Source: CAZNPL01 sp964574815 (GTDB taxonomy: Bacteria > Planctomycetota > Phycisphaerae > UBA1845). From it: a stretch of 64,000 nucleotides of DNA. A model generated the notes under the pieces. The model saw nothing but the letters and a program-made list of their open reading frames with translations, did not search any database and had not been told where the DNA came from. The position numbers and the translations under genes are program-made. Below, one piece after another: positions 18,340-27,051 of the stretch. Positions within the stretch are counted from its first letter, which is position 1. The number at the start of each line of letters is the position of its first letter. The DNA is taken from the NCBI GenBank assembly GCA_964574815.1, contig CAZNPL010000004.1, positions 62,001 through 126,000 of the forward strand, given 5' to 3'.

Positions 18340-18931
18340 GGTCGGACTCCGTCGGCCAGCGTATCTCATCGCCTGACAAGGCCCGGTAGAGCCAGGCCCG
18401 CGCATATCGCCAATGCCGATCGACCGTCCGTGCCGACATACCCAGAACCGTTGCGGATTCCTCGATCGTCAGCCCGGCGAAGAAACGCATTTCAACAATT
18501 CGCCCATGCTGAGGATGGCTCTGCGTGAGCTCCGTCAATGCCTCGTCGAGCGCAACAACATCTACGACGTTGTCGTACGCGGCGGCAAGCTCCTCGTTCA
18601 GTGTGAGCCTCATCCTCCCGCCCCCGCGTTTGGCCCGTCCGTGGCCTCGAGCGTGATCGACAAGAATCCGTCGGATCGCCTGAGCGGCGACGGCAAAGAA
18701 ATGGGCCCGGTCCTGCCATTCGGCGCGCTTCTGATCCACCAGTTTCAAGTAAGCCTCGTGGACGAGTGCAGTCGCCTGGAGTGTGTGGCCCGGGCGCTCC
18801 TGCTGCATCAACTCTTCGGCGAGCGCTCGCAGACGGTCGTAAACCAGCGGCAGGAGCTCATCCGCCGCCCTGCTGTCGCCCTCGCGGGCGTCCATGAGGA
18901 GTTGGGTAATGTCAGCGTCGCCGGGCGCCAC
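18329..18931 (-). CDS. ECF RNA polymerase sigma factor (TIGR02999-like)
   Basis: A 200-residue ECF sigma factor. Region 2 is seen in LLPLVYDRLRALAEELM and TALVHEAYLKLVDQ with FFAVAAQAIRRILVDHAR. Region 4 is IVEMRFFAGLTIEESATVLG followed by SARTVDRHWRYARAWL. This pattern is typical of the group of ECF factors that accompany Ser/Thr kinases in Planctomycetes and relatives. Translation starts at GTG 18931. No anti-sigma gene is adjacent; the overlapping kinase gene downstream is the likely partner. Confidence 0.93.
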   Translation of the reverse strand: MAPGDADITQLLMDAREGDSRAADELLPLVYDRLRALAEELMQQERPGHTLQATALVHEAYLKLVDQKRAEWQDRAHFFAVAAQAIRRILVDHARGHGRAKRGGGRMRLTLNEELAAAYDNVVDVVALDEALTELTQSHPQHGRIVEMRFFAGLTIEESATVLGMSARTVDRHWRYARAWLYRALSGDEIRWPTESDHGV

Positions 18932-19091
18932 CTCGGACCCCAGAATTCTGGCGAGAAAATGAGGTTACGTGTCGTGACCTTGGTCTGATTATCGCGTGTG
19001 AGACCGGCGGAAACAAGGAAACCGAGGGGCAGGTCACTCGAAGAGACGTTATCGGCCGTCCACGGCGATATCCGCCGGGGAGATCGAACGC

Positions 19092-22000
19092 ATGAGAAAA
19101 CGAACGCAAATGCTGGCCTTGGGGGTTCTTGCTCTGAGCTGTGGTCCAGGCCTGGCGCGGGCCGCGGAGTTTCAACCCGTCGTCAAGTGGGGCTGCGTCT
19201 CGGGGGGGTCGTTCTACAAAATCCAGTTTGGCAACACGGACCTCTCGGCCGAGGGGAGGACGATCGTCTCCCGCGCTCATTCCGGGAACGGCTGGTGCGA
19301 GGCCTTCCGCTGGTCGGCGGACACCGGCCAGATCGAGTGGCTGGGCCACTACGATCCCATCGAGCCTGACGAGGATCATCCGAGCCCATGGAGTATGGCG
19401 TGCGCCACGTCGGCCGACGGCTCGATCGTCGCGGGATCGTCTCTGACGGGTCATTATCATCCGCTTGGAATCGGCTACGAGGTTCAGCTTATCTCGGGCT
19501 TCAGATGGGAGAACGGCACCTTCACCCATCTTCCGCGGTGGATGTACACCCACCATGCATATCCCCTGGATATGACGGCCGACGGCTCGGTTGCAGTCGG
19601 CGCGCTCTGGGAAGACGAGTTCCGCCTCTACTACATGGTCGAATGGGTCCACGCCGTCAGATGGGTCGACGGATGGCCTGAGGACTTGGGCTCTCTGCCG
19701 TTAAGCCCGATCTTCAACGACGATGACGCCTTTGCGCTTGCCGTGTCCGCGGACGGATCGGTCATCGTCGGGCAGAGCGGAGAGATCCACGACTACTGGC
19801 GCCCGTTTGTCTGGATCAACGGTGAGATGTATCCGCTTCAAACCCTGTCTTCCTCCTCATGCCCAGAATTCTGGACCCCCGATGACAATTTCTCTTACAT
19901 CAGTTGCAATGCCGTTGTTGGGGTGTCCGGTGACGGGTCGGTGGCCGTCGGGCATCTCTATGACGGGGCAAACGTCGTTCCCATACGCTGGGATACGGCG
20001 ACCCAGGCGCCCGGGCCACTTCCGCTCCTAGGGGATGATGCGTGGGGCGCAGCGGACGCCGCGTCGCACGATGGATCGATGATAGTTGGCACCTCGGGTG
20101 GCAGGGGCGCCGTGTGGTTGGAGTCATTCGGCTATTCGCCAATTTCGCTTGAGACGCTGCTGCGGTCGGTCAGGCTTGGCGACGACATCGCGGGTTGGGA
20201 TCTGGGCGTCAGCATGGTCTCCGCGGATGGCAAGGACATCGCCGGTCTGGGAATCAACCCGGAAGGCCAATTGTGGCTCTGGCATGCCGATCTGAGGAAC
20301 CCGCAACCCAACGACGCCTGCGCGTTTGCCCAATGGCTCGGCGGGGGGCCGGTTGCCGACACTCGAGTCAAAACCACGCTAGGCAGCCTGCGCGACGCGA
20401 CCGTTGACGGCGCGAGCGCGTGTGAGTTCGAACACGGGCCGGATGTGTGGTATTCGTTCAGTGCGCCGGTGGACGGCTACCTGTATCTCGAGACCTGCGG
20501 TACCACCTCGCAGCCGAACCCCGTTCAGACCCTGGACCTGTCTGTCCACGACGCGCCCTGTCCTGGCGGCGGTGCCACCACGGTCTACTGCGCAGATGAC
20601 TGCGCCGGTCCGCCGTGCGAGGGGACGTTGCCGTGCATTCGCCCGGAGCACGTACGTATAGCGGCCGGCCGAGATTATTTGATCCGTGTGGCGAAGAAGG
20701 CGGGCGACACATCGCCGGGCGTGGACTTCGAGTTGAGGACTCAGTTCTTACCTGACACCGACGAGTGCGATGACGCGTTTATCGTGGACGTGCCCGGTCC
20801 GAACGAGGAAGCCGTCCTGACGCTCGGTACGACGACGCATGCAACAGTCGAGTCTACTCCCGTGTGCGACCAGGTACGCCAGGAGGGGCCGGGCGTGTGG
20901 TACAAGGTGCTTGGGACTGGCCGCATCATCGTCGCTGATACCCTCGACTGGACGGGCTACGATACGAAGCTCAGCGTTTTCTGCGGAGGGTGCGGGGGAC
21001 TCAACTGCGTGACGGCCAACGACGACTACCACTACCCCGAGGTTTTGGGGTCGAGTGTCTCCTGGTGTTCGCAATGGGGTGCGGTGTACCACATACTCGT
21101 TCACGGAGATGCCCCCCCCCTCTCGCGCAACTTCGGCCTCAAGCTTTGGGATGGCGGCTCGTGCACACCATCGGCAGGCGCATGTGCTCCGCCCAACGAC
21201 AGTTGTGAGGATGCCCTACACATTGCACCAGGCGCTCCGGCCGAGATCATCGGAGACAACACCGGAGCAACTTGGGACACCACGGCGAGCTGCTCGGCCA
21301 GCTACGACGATGTGTGGTATCGCTATCGAGCGGCTTGCGAGGGAGTGGTTCTGATCGACACCTGCCAGCCGGATATCGGTTCGCTCCACCAGACCGTCCT
21401 GAGCGTCTACGATGCGTGCGGCGGCACGGAGCTGGATTGCGATTTTGATCCAACGGCCCCGTGTCTTGGCCGCTCGACCGTGAGCGCTCAGACAACCGTC
21501 GGGCAGGACTTCTGGATCCGCGTGGCCAATCTCAGCGCTGATTCGGCGCTTGATGGCACGTTCCCCCTACGGATTCAGGAAACGCCGGCCCCCTTATCGC
21601 TGTCGAGCGTTGCGCTCCCCGATGCGACGCAGGGGCAGCACTACGAGGCCGTCATACCGATCGCCGGAGGATGCCCGCCCTACGAGGTCGAAGCCGAATT
21701 GCCGCGCGGTCTGCGTTTCATCCGGTTCGCAGCCATCTTCGGGACCCCTGAGGTGAGCGGCGATTTCGTCATTCCAATCGCCGTGCACGACCAGTCCGGC
21801 GACCCGCCGGGGCAGTTCACCGTCACACTGCGGGTGCTGCCGTCAAACGACGATTGCGTCCAAGCCATTCCCGTAACTGAGGGAGGCATTCCTTTCGGAA
21901 ACATCGAGGCCACGACCGACGGCCCGGACGAACCTTTCGGCTGCAACTTCTCCGGCTACACGCACGTGGAATCGGACATCTGGTTCTGCTACACGTCGTC

Positions 22001-23414
22001 CTGCGAAGGCAGGGCCACCGTGAGCTTGTGCGACAGTGAGTACGACACGAAGGTGGCAGTGTACAGTTCGTGCAGATGTGGCGCCGCGTTGGGCGGTCTG
22101 CTCGCGTGCGACGACGATGGCTGTGGTCTCCAATCTCAGGTTACGTTCGAGGTCCACGAAGGGTGGGATTACGCGATACGCATCGGGGGTTACGGCGGGG
22201 CGCAAGGAAACGGTCAGCTCGCGGTCACGTGCGTGAACAAGCCGGCTTGCTGTCTGCCGGACGGAACATGCGACCAGTTGTGGCCTGAGGACTGCGTGGC
22301 CTTAGGCGGTGTGGAACAGGAAGCGCGGGCGACCTGCGATGTTCTTCTCTGCCCGTCATCCTCGCAGGCCTGCTGCCTGCGCGACGGATCCTGCCAGGAC
22401 CTGTCACCCGATACCTGCTGGGATCAGTTCGGCTTCCCCCAGGGCGGCGGCACAACTTGCGCGGCGACGACGTGCTCACAACCCCAGGCGTGTTGCTTCG
22501 ATGATGGCACGTGCGGGGGCCTGCCGCCCGAGGAGTGCTCAGGCCTGGGCGGCAGCCCGCAAGGCAGCGGAACCACATGCGAAACCGTGAATTGCCCTCA
22601 GCCGCAGAAGGCTTGCTGTTTCGCTGACGGATCATGTCAGGATCTGGCGTCCGCCACGTGCCTCGATCAGAGCGGGATCCCGCAAGGTGCAGACACCACT
22701 TGCGCGACCATCACTTGCCCGCAACCGGAGGCCTGCTGTTTCGACGACGGGCACTGCGAGGATCTGCTTGCGGCACAGTGCTCAGGCGGCGGAGGTGTGG
22801 CACAAGGGGTCGGCACCACATGTGCCGGCACGAACTGCCCCCAACCGCCCGCCGCATGTTGTTTTGCCGACATGTCCTGCCAGGACCTGCCGCCCAACGA
22901 GTGCATTGCCCAGGGTGGTATGCCGCAGTACGGAAGTTTGTGCGACAACGTCGACTGCACAGTATTGCTGGGGGCCTGCTGTTTCGAGGACGGGAGCTGT
23001 CAGGATCTGCTGCAGGCAGACTGTTTTGCCCAGGGCGGCATCACTTACGCGCCCGATGCCACTTGTGCAACTCACACTTGTGCGCAGCCCGAAGCCTGCT
23101 GTTTCTCTGACGGGTCGTGCGAGGATTACACGGTGGCCAATTGCCTCCGACGGCGGGGGGAACCCGGCGGCCCCGGTTCGGCATGCGGCATCGACTGCAA
23201 CGGTGACCTGTTCGATGATGCTTGCCAAGTGCTTGGGGACGCGAATCACAGCGGCGCGGTGGACCTGGACGACTGGCTGAAAATGGTCGACTGCCTCACC
23301 AGCGCTGGCGCGCCCGTCGGCGAGCAGACCTGCCGGCCTTGTATTCTCGATTGCGATGACGACGTCGATCTCCACGACCTCGCCGTCTTCCAGCGTGCAT
23401 TCGGAATGTATTAA
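19092..23414 (+). CDS. Very large secreted repeat protein with HAF repeats, Cys-rich ACC repeats and C-terminal dockerin-like module
   Basis: The 1440-residue protein begins with a signal peptide (about 1-24). Residues 30-400 contain HAF-type repeats of the form xSxDGSVxVG. About 400-990 hold several domains starting PNDxC with W(F/Y)xxxA, resembling pre-peptidase C-terminal beta-sandwiches, and a putative Ig-like stretch near LPDATQGQHYEAVIPI. Residues about 1050-1385 are eight Cys-rich repeats of 38-41 residues with ACC(F/L)xDGxCxxL at each start. The C-terminus (GDANHSGAVDLDDWLKMVDC and DCDDDVDLHDLAVFQRAF) is a dockerin-like pair of calcium loops. It is exported; its role is unknown. A perfect terminator hairpin follows. 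Confidence 0.88.
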   Translation: MRKRTQMLALGVLALSCGPGLARAAEFQPVVKWGCVSGGSFYKIQFGNTDLSAEGRTIVSRAHSGNGWCEAFRWSADTGQIEWLGHYDPIEPDEDHPSPWSMACATSADGSIVAGSSLTGHYHPLGIGYEVQLISGFRWENGTFTHLPRWMYTHHAYPLDMTADGSVAVGALWEDEFRLYYMVEWVHAVRWVDGWPEDLGSLPLSPIFNDDDAFALAVSADGSVIVGQSGEIHDYWRPFVWINGEMYPLQTLSSSSCPEFWTPDDNFSYISCNAVVGVSGDGSVAVGHLYDGANVVPIRWDTATQAPGPLPLLGDDAWGAADAASHDGSMIVGTSGGRGAVWLESFGYSPISLETLLRSVRLGDDIAGWDLGVSMVSADGKDIAGLGINPEGQLWLWHADLRNPQPNDACAFAQWLGGGPVADTRVKTTLGSLRDATVDGASACEFEHGPDVWYSFSAPVDGYLYLETCGTTSQPNPVQTLDLSVHDAPCPGGGATTVYCADDCAGPPCEGTLPCIRPEHVRIAAGRDYLIRVAKKAGDTSPGVDFELRTQFLPDTDECDDAFIVDVPGPNEEAVLTLGTTTHATVESTPVCDQVRQEGPGVWYKVLGTGRIIVADTLDWTGYDTKLSVFCGGCGGLNCVTANDDYHYPEVLGSSVSWCSQWGAVYHILVHGDAPPLSRNFGLKLWDGGSCTPSAGACAPPNDSCEDALHIAPGAPAEIIGDNTGATWDTTASCSASYDDVWYRYRAACEGVVLIDTCQPDIGSLHQTVLSVYDACGGTELDCDFDPTAPCLGRSTVSAQTTVGQDFWIRVANLSADSALDGTFPLRIQETPAPLSLSSVALPDATQGQHYEAVIPIAGGCPPYEVEAELPRGLRFIRFAAIFGTPEVSGDFVIPIAVHDQSGDPPGQFTVTLRVLPSNDDCVQAIPVTEGGIPFGNIEATTDGPDEPFGCNFSGYTHVESDIWFCYTSSCEGRATVSLCDSEYDTKVAVYSSCRCGAALGGLLACDDDGCGLQSQVTFEVHEGWDYAIRIGGYGGAQGNGQLAVTCVNKPACCLPDGTCDQLWPEDCVALGGVEQEARATCDVLLCPSSSQACCLRDGSCQDLSPDTCWDQFGFPQGGGTTCAATTCSQPQACCFDDGTCGGLPPEECSGLGGSPQGSGTTCETVNCPQPQKACCFADGSCQDLASATCLDQSGIPQGADTTCATITCPQPEACCFDDGHCEDLLAAQCSGGGGVAQGVGTTCAGTNCPQPPAACCFADMSCQDLPPNECIAQGGMPQYGSLCDNVDCTVLLGACCFEDGSCQDLLQADCFAQGGITYAPDATCATHTCAQPEACCFSDGSCEDYTVANCLRRRGEPGGPGSACGIDCNGDLFDDACQVLGDANHSGAVDLDDWLKMVDCLTSAGAPVGEQTCRPCILDCDDDVDLHDLAVFQRAFGMY
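22244..23190 (+). repeat. Eight in-frame ACC(F/L)xDG Cys-rich protein repeats
   Basis: Eight consecutive units of roughly 115-123 bases encode a repeated domain with two adjacent cysteines, an aspartate-glycine turn and four further cysteines, usually closing with a TC...C(P/S)QP linker. The units are diverged at DNA level. Related ACC units occur in the XrtH substrate at 48500-49579. Confidence 0.85.
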
Positions 23415-23514
23415 CGAGTATCCGGCGGAAGTCGACGATCGACCCATCTATTCGTCACATCGTCGGCGATTCGCTGCCGTGTCGAAAGCCGTAAGCTTCG
23501 CATACAGCAAACAG

Positions 23515-23545
23515 AACGGGCGACGGCTTGTCGCCGTCGCCCGTT
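23515..23545. terminator. Bidirectional terminator hairpin
   Basis: AACGGGCGACGGC at 23515-23527 and GCCGTCGCCCGTT at 23533-23545 form a perfect 13-bp stem with loop TTGTC. It lies between the convergent repeat-protein and PDZ genes, ends in A/T on both sides, and can serve both directions. Confidence 0.85.
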
Positions 23546-23584
23546 TCCAATCTTCAGACTCTTGTGAAAGCCGCGCCAGGCAGA

Positions 23585-25024
23585 CTATTCGCGTTCTTCA
23601 GCCGACTGCAGCTCCAGATACGCGTCGTAGTCATCCGGGCTGCGCTCGGCCAGATCGTCCAGGTCGAGGTAGTGCTTCACCAGTTCATTCTCGCCCTTGC
23701 GGATGATCACGTCGATCGAGCCGTCGGCGTTCTCGTGAATCGTACGCGAGGCTTTGCGGGCACCGATGAACAGGCCGTGCAGCTTGTCATCGCCGCCCTT
23801 GAGCTCGATGTTCAAGTTATGCAGAGTGCCCTTCAGATGCTCGTCGATGTTATCGAGACTCCGGAGTTCGACGTTCAGATTGCGCAGGGCGTCCTCAACC
23901 TTCGTGTCGATATCCTCCAGCTCCACTTCGAAGCTGAACGTCGGCATGTCACCGCCCACGCCCACAACCACTCTGCTCGAAACATTCTTGTACACCTCAT
24001 AAGCTTCCGGATCCGCAGCGGCCAGCGCATCCTCGTCCGCGTATCGCTCGACGCTCTGTTCCCCCGTCTCCTCGCTCGAACGGGTCACGACGATCTCGCC
24101 CTCTCCGGTGCGCTCCACGGCAATCGTCTGCCCGTCGGTCGTCACCTCGGTCGTAATGGTCGTGCCGCCGTCATTGACAAAGACCTGAACCGTCTTGCCC
24201 TCCGACTTGGGCATCAATTTCAGAATCCGCGCGGGAATCTCCGGCAGATCCTCCAGCTTGGAAAGGTCTCCGAACAGTAGCTCGCCGTCCTCTCCACGCA
24301 GCAGGACCCTCGCTCGCGTACGAAGCGAGTCCTTCATGATCGCGTGCGGCAACGTCTCGAACACCCAGCTCAGCGGCTTCATCTCCGTTCGGGAAGCCAG
24401 CGTGGTCGCCAGCGTGCGGCGCTCGCCGTCCCGCAGAACCGTGAACTTGACCCGCGCATCCACGCCGGCATCGCGGATCGTGTGGACGAAGCCCTCCAGA
24501 TCGCTGCCGATGTCCACGTCATCGATCTCCGTCACGAGATCGCCCTTCTGAAAACCGGCCGACTCCGCCGGGCTGCCCTCGATCACGTTCAGAATGACGA
24601 TGCCCTCGGGCGTTACCGCGCCCTCTTCCGCCGGCTCCGGCAGTCCGATCTGAACGCCGAGCCATCCGGCGTTCTCGTCGATCTCCTCGCCCACCACCGT
24701 CACATTCAAAGGCGCGCGCTCCCCGGACTCCGAGATGAAAAATGCCTGACCGGATTCGCCGGTAGCCCCGACGGTTCCCTCTCCCGTGATCACCATGTGC
24801 CGGACGGTGCCCTCCTCGTCTTCGCCAAGCCCCTTGAATACGAAGTGCATCTGTCCGTCCGAGCCCTCGTCGTCAAGAACGATCGCCTGGCCGTCGGCCG
24901 TAACCCACTGCTTGACCTGTTTGGCGTCGCTCTTCTCCTCGGCGGCGCCCGTCGCGGCCGCCAACGCGTTGCTGCTTGCGCTCGACGCCAATCCTGCAAT
25001 CAGACTCCAGAGTACCAGCTTCAT
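23585..25024 (-). CDS. Secreted or periplasmic PDZ-domain protein
   Basis: A 479-residue protein with an N-terminal signal peptide (LVLWSLIAGLASSASSNALA) and one clear PDZ domain at about 118-210, with the carboxylate-binding GWLGVQIG and NVIEGSPAESAGFQKGDLV. No trypsin-like protease domain is present, so it is not an HtrA protease. The rest is acidic and rich in beta strands, with a repeated LRNLNVELRSL-like segment. TAAGGAGC lies 10 bases upstream of the ATG. It is the third gene of a sigma factor, anti-sigma, PDZ operon, which suggests a role in envelope stress sensing. Confidence 0.85.
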   Translation of the reverse strand: MKLVLWSLIAGLASSASSNALAAATGAAEEKSDAKQVKQWVTADGQAIVLDDEGSDGQMHFVFKGLGEDEEGTVRHMVITGEGTVGATGESGQAFFISESGERAPLNVTVVGEEIDENAGWLGVQIGLPEPAEEGAVTPEGIVILNVIEGSPAESAGFQKGDLVTEIDDVDIGSDLEGFVHTIRDAGVDARVKFTVLRDGERRTLATTLASRTEMKPLSWVFETLPHAIMKDSLRTRARVLLRGEDGELLFGDLSKLEDLPEIPARILKLMPKSEGKTVQVFVNDGGTTITTEVTTDGQTIAVERTGEGEIVVTRSSEETGEQSVERYADEDALAAADPEAYEVYKNVSSRVVVGVGGDMPTFSFEVELEDIDTKVEDALRNLNVELRSLDNIDEHLKGTLHNLNIELKGGDDKLHGLFIGARKASRTIHENADGSIDVIIRKGENELVKHYLDLDDLAERSPDDYDAYLELQSAEERE

Positions 25025-25083
25025 CTCAATTAGCTCCTTATCGTTTTCTGCAGCCGTGTGTTCGCCCTTAGAATACCGTTTTG

Positions 25084-25701
25084 CTACAAGCCCTCGCGCG
25101 CCGTGCGCACCGCAGCGTTCCCGAACGGGTAATGGTACGTACGCGTGCGCTCGATCTCGATCAGGTAAATCCGCCCGTCTTCCCCGACGATGCCGTAGAC
25201 GCTGGTGTCGCGATGCCGGTTCATCACGTCCGCACCCGTGCTGACTCGTCGTATGGGCCCGGGCCGCCCGATTCCATTCGCCGACTGCGACGGACCAGAC
25301 TCGAACGCCGGCCCGACAGAGGGTGTCCGCGTCGCTGGAACCGGTTGCTGATCAACGAAGGACGGCCGTTCGCCCTCCTCATTGGCGAACCAACCGCTCA
25401 CCACGATCAGCCCCAGACATGCGGCCATCGCGCCCGGAAGGCACCACCAGTACCATCCGCTCCGCTCAGACCGCCTGTGCTGCACAGTGACGTCGCCGAC
25501 GCTGCGCACGCCCCCGTTGAATTCCTCGGCCAACGCCTCGGCACAGAGCGCATCAACGCGTTCCGACTCCTCCAGCACGCGACGGTGCTCCGGCGAGCGC
25601 ATCACCGCCCGGTCCAGCTCCAACCGTTCCTCGTCGCTGATCGTGCCGTCCAGCTTCCGAGTGATCAGAAGCTCAATTCTTTCGTCTTCCGGATGCGACA
25701 T
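25084..25701 (-). CDS. Predicted membrane-bound anti-sigma factor
   Basis: ATG at 25701 (MSHPEDERIELLITRKLDG) gives 205 residues; a TTG two codons earlier is also possible. The first 60 residues (LDGTISDEERLELDRAVM and MRSPEHRRVLEESERVDAL) resemble the cytoplasmic helical domain of ECF anti-sigma factors. One transmembrane helix near residues 110-130 (AMAACLGLIVVSGWFA) leads to an outer domain of about 75 residues. No zinc-binding HxxxCxxC motif is visible. It starts immediately after the sigma factor stop codon. Confidence 0.75.
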   Translation of the reverse strand: MSHPEDERIELLITRKLDGTISDEERLELDRAVMRSPEHRRVLEESERVDALCAEALAEEFNGGVRSVGDVTVQHRRSERSGWYWWCLPGAMAACLGLIVVSGWFANEEGERPSFVDQQPVPATRTPSVGPAFESGPSQSANGIGRPGPIRRVSTGADVMNRHRDTSVYGIVGEDGRIYLIEIERTRTYHYPFGNAAVRTAREGL

Positions 25702-25707
25702 ACTCAA

Positions 25708-26283
25708 TCACACCTTGTCCTTCAGCGCCTCTCGCAGGAGTCTTCTCGCTCGGACCAATCTGGTTTCGATCGTGCTCTCGCCTAACCCCATCACTTCGCC
25801 GATCTGCCGGTAACTCCAACCCTCCACGTGGCGAAGCACAAACGGCTCGCGATAGAGCGCCGGCAACGACTGAATCGCATCGACGACGATCGCCCTCCGC
25901 TCGCCATCGGCGACCTCATCCCGATGCGACGGCGACGCGGCCATCGGCATCGTGCCGTCGCCCCGAACGAGTCGATTCTGACGCGTGAACTCGCGACCCG
26001 CGTCGAGGGCCACGTTGCGAGCCAGGCGATACAACCACGCTCGCCATCGCTTTGCGTCACGCAGCTTGGGAAGCTGCTCCCAAAAACGCATCCATGCCTG
26101 CTGGCAGACGTCGTCCAGATGCTGCCGCCGCCCGAGGACGCCGAAGATGACCGCACGGACCCATGCGCCGTTGCGATGCGCGAACTCCTCGAACGCATAC
26201 CGGTCACCTTGGCGAATCGCCTCAATCACCGGATGCTCGGCGTCATATTCGTCTGGCAGCGCCGTCGGCATCGACATCGTCAC
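25708..26283 (-). CDS. ECF RNA polymerase sigma factor
   Basis: The 191-residue protein has region 2 (EEFAHRNGAWVRAVIFGVLG, DDVCQQAWMRFWEQLPKL and WRAWLYRLARNVALD) and region 4 (SLPALYREPFVLRHVEGWSY, then IGEVMGLGESTIETRLVRAR). It heads the three-gene operon with the anti-sigma factor and PDZ protein. The start is MTMSMPTALPDEY, with nearby alternative ATGs. A near 300-base gap lies upstream. Confidence 0.93.
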   Translation of the reverse strand: MTMSMPTALPDEYDAEHPVIEAIRQGDRYAFEEFAHRNGAWVRAVIFGVLGRRQHLDDVCQQAWMRFWEQLPKLRDAKRWRAWLYRLARNVALDAGREFTRQNRLVRGDGTMPMAASPSHRDEVADGERRAIVVDAIQSLPALYREPFVLRHVEGWSYRQIGEVMGLGESTIETRLVRARRLLREALKDKV

Positions 26284-26462
26284 CCCAATAGACGGTGCGC
26301 ATCTCGCGCCCCTGTCACGATTTTCGCCTTTTGAGACTGTTGTTAAAGCCCGCGAAAGGACAGGGAGACGCGATTAACGGGCGAATTACCGGATCGTACG
26401 AGAAGTCAGTGTGGGTGGGAAATATCGGTTCAAACAGCCGAACCCGACCCGGAACCGTCGTT

Positions 26463-26491
26463 GGGTCCCACTGGCGGCTTGTCCGCCAGTG
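26463..26491. repeat. GGGTxCCA-headed palindrome
   Basis: GGGTCCCA leads into CACTGGCGG (26469-26477), loop CTTGT, and CCGCCAGTG (26483-26491), a perfect 9-bp stem. It is a member of the dispersed GGGTGCCA hairpin family of this window and fills part of the gap between the sigma factor and the LPP20-like gene. Confidence 0.7.
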
Positions 26492-26582
26492 CCTCGCTGA
26501 ATTCAAATGGGTTCTGGGCTAGCCTCTGGGGCGACCGCTCGTGCACGTCACCGCTAGCGCCTGCGGGCGACAGGCGGCCAAC

Positions 26583-26933
26583 TCAGGGATCGTCCGATTG
26601 ACGCTGAGTCCTCCGGCCTCGGGGGCGCCGTATCGGACTGGTCGTTCCGCGCGACGTCACGACGACCTTATATGTTCCGTCGGGCCGGGCCTGCTCGCTC
26701 TTGACCCGGTAGCCGCGAACCACGCCCGACCAGTGGATCCGCCCGCTTCGCCGATCGGTCTCCACGCCGGCTCGGGCACGGCCCAGATTCCGAACGGCGA
26801 CGACCTCCGCCGCCCGCCGGGCCATCAAACGTGCCTGCGCGCCCGATTTGCCCGCGGGCGGTTTACCGATCCCCTCGGCTTCCATCGAGCCACCGCTCGT
26901 GGCCAGCACAACGGAAAGCACCACGCCGATCAC
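26583..26933 (-). CDS. Small exported LPP20-like protein
   Basis: GTG at 26933 lies eight bases after GGGAG and opens a signal peptide (IGVVLSVVLATSGGSMEA). The segment AQARLMARRAAEVVAVRNLG matches the helix seen at the start of LPP20-type lipoprotein domains. The protein has 116 residues and a basic C-terminus. No lipobox cysteine is visible, so it is probably periplasmic rather than lipidated. A longer frame reaching 27395 is open but is antisense to coding sequence of the next gene and lacks domain signal. Confidence 0.6.
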   Translation of the reverse strand: MIGVVLSVVLATSGGSMEAEGIGKPPAGKSGAQARLMARRAAEVVAVRNLGRARAGVETDRRSGRIHWSGVVRGYRVKSEQARPDGTYKVVVTSRGTTSPIRRPRGRRTQRQSDDP

Positions 26934-27051
26934 ACACCTATCTCCCGAAAGAAAACCAGGGCCGTCCCCTCCGAAAGTGAGACACGAATGACCGCGCCCG
27001 GTTAGAGGCGGACCGCGATCTCGACGGATGGGTGTGGACGGAGCACGCGGG

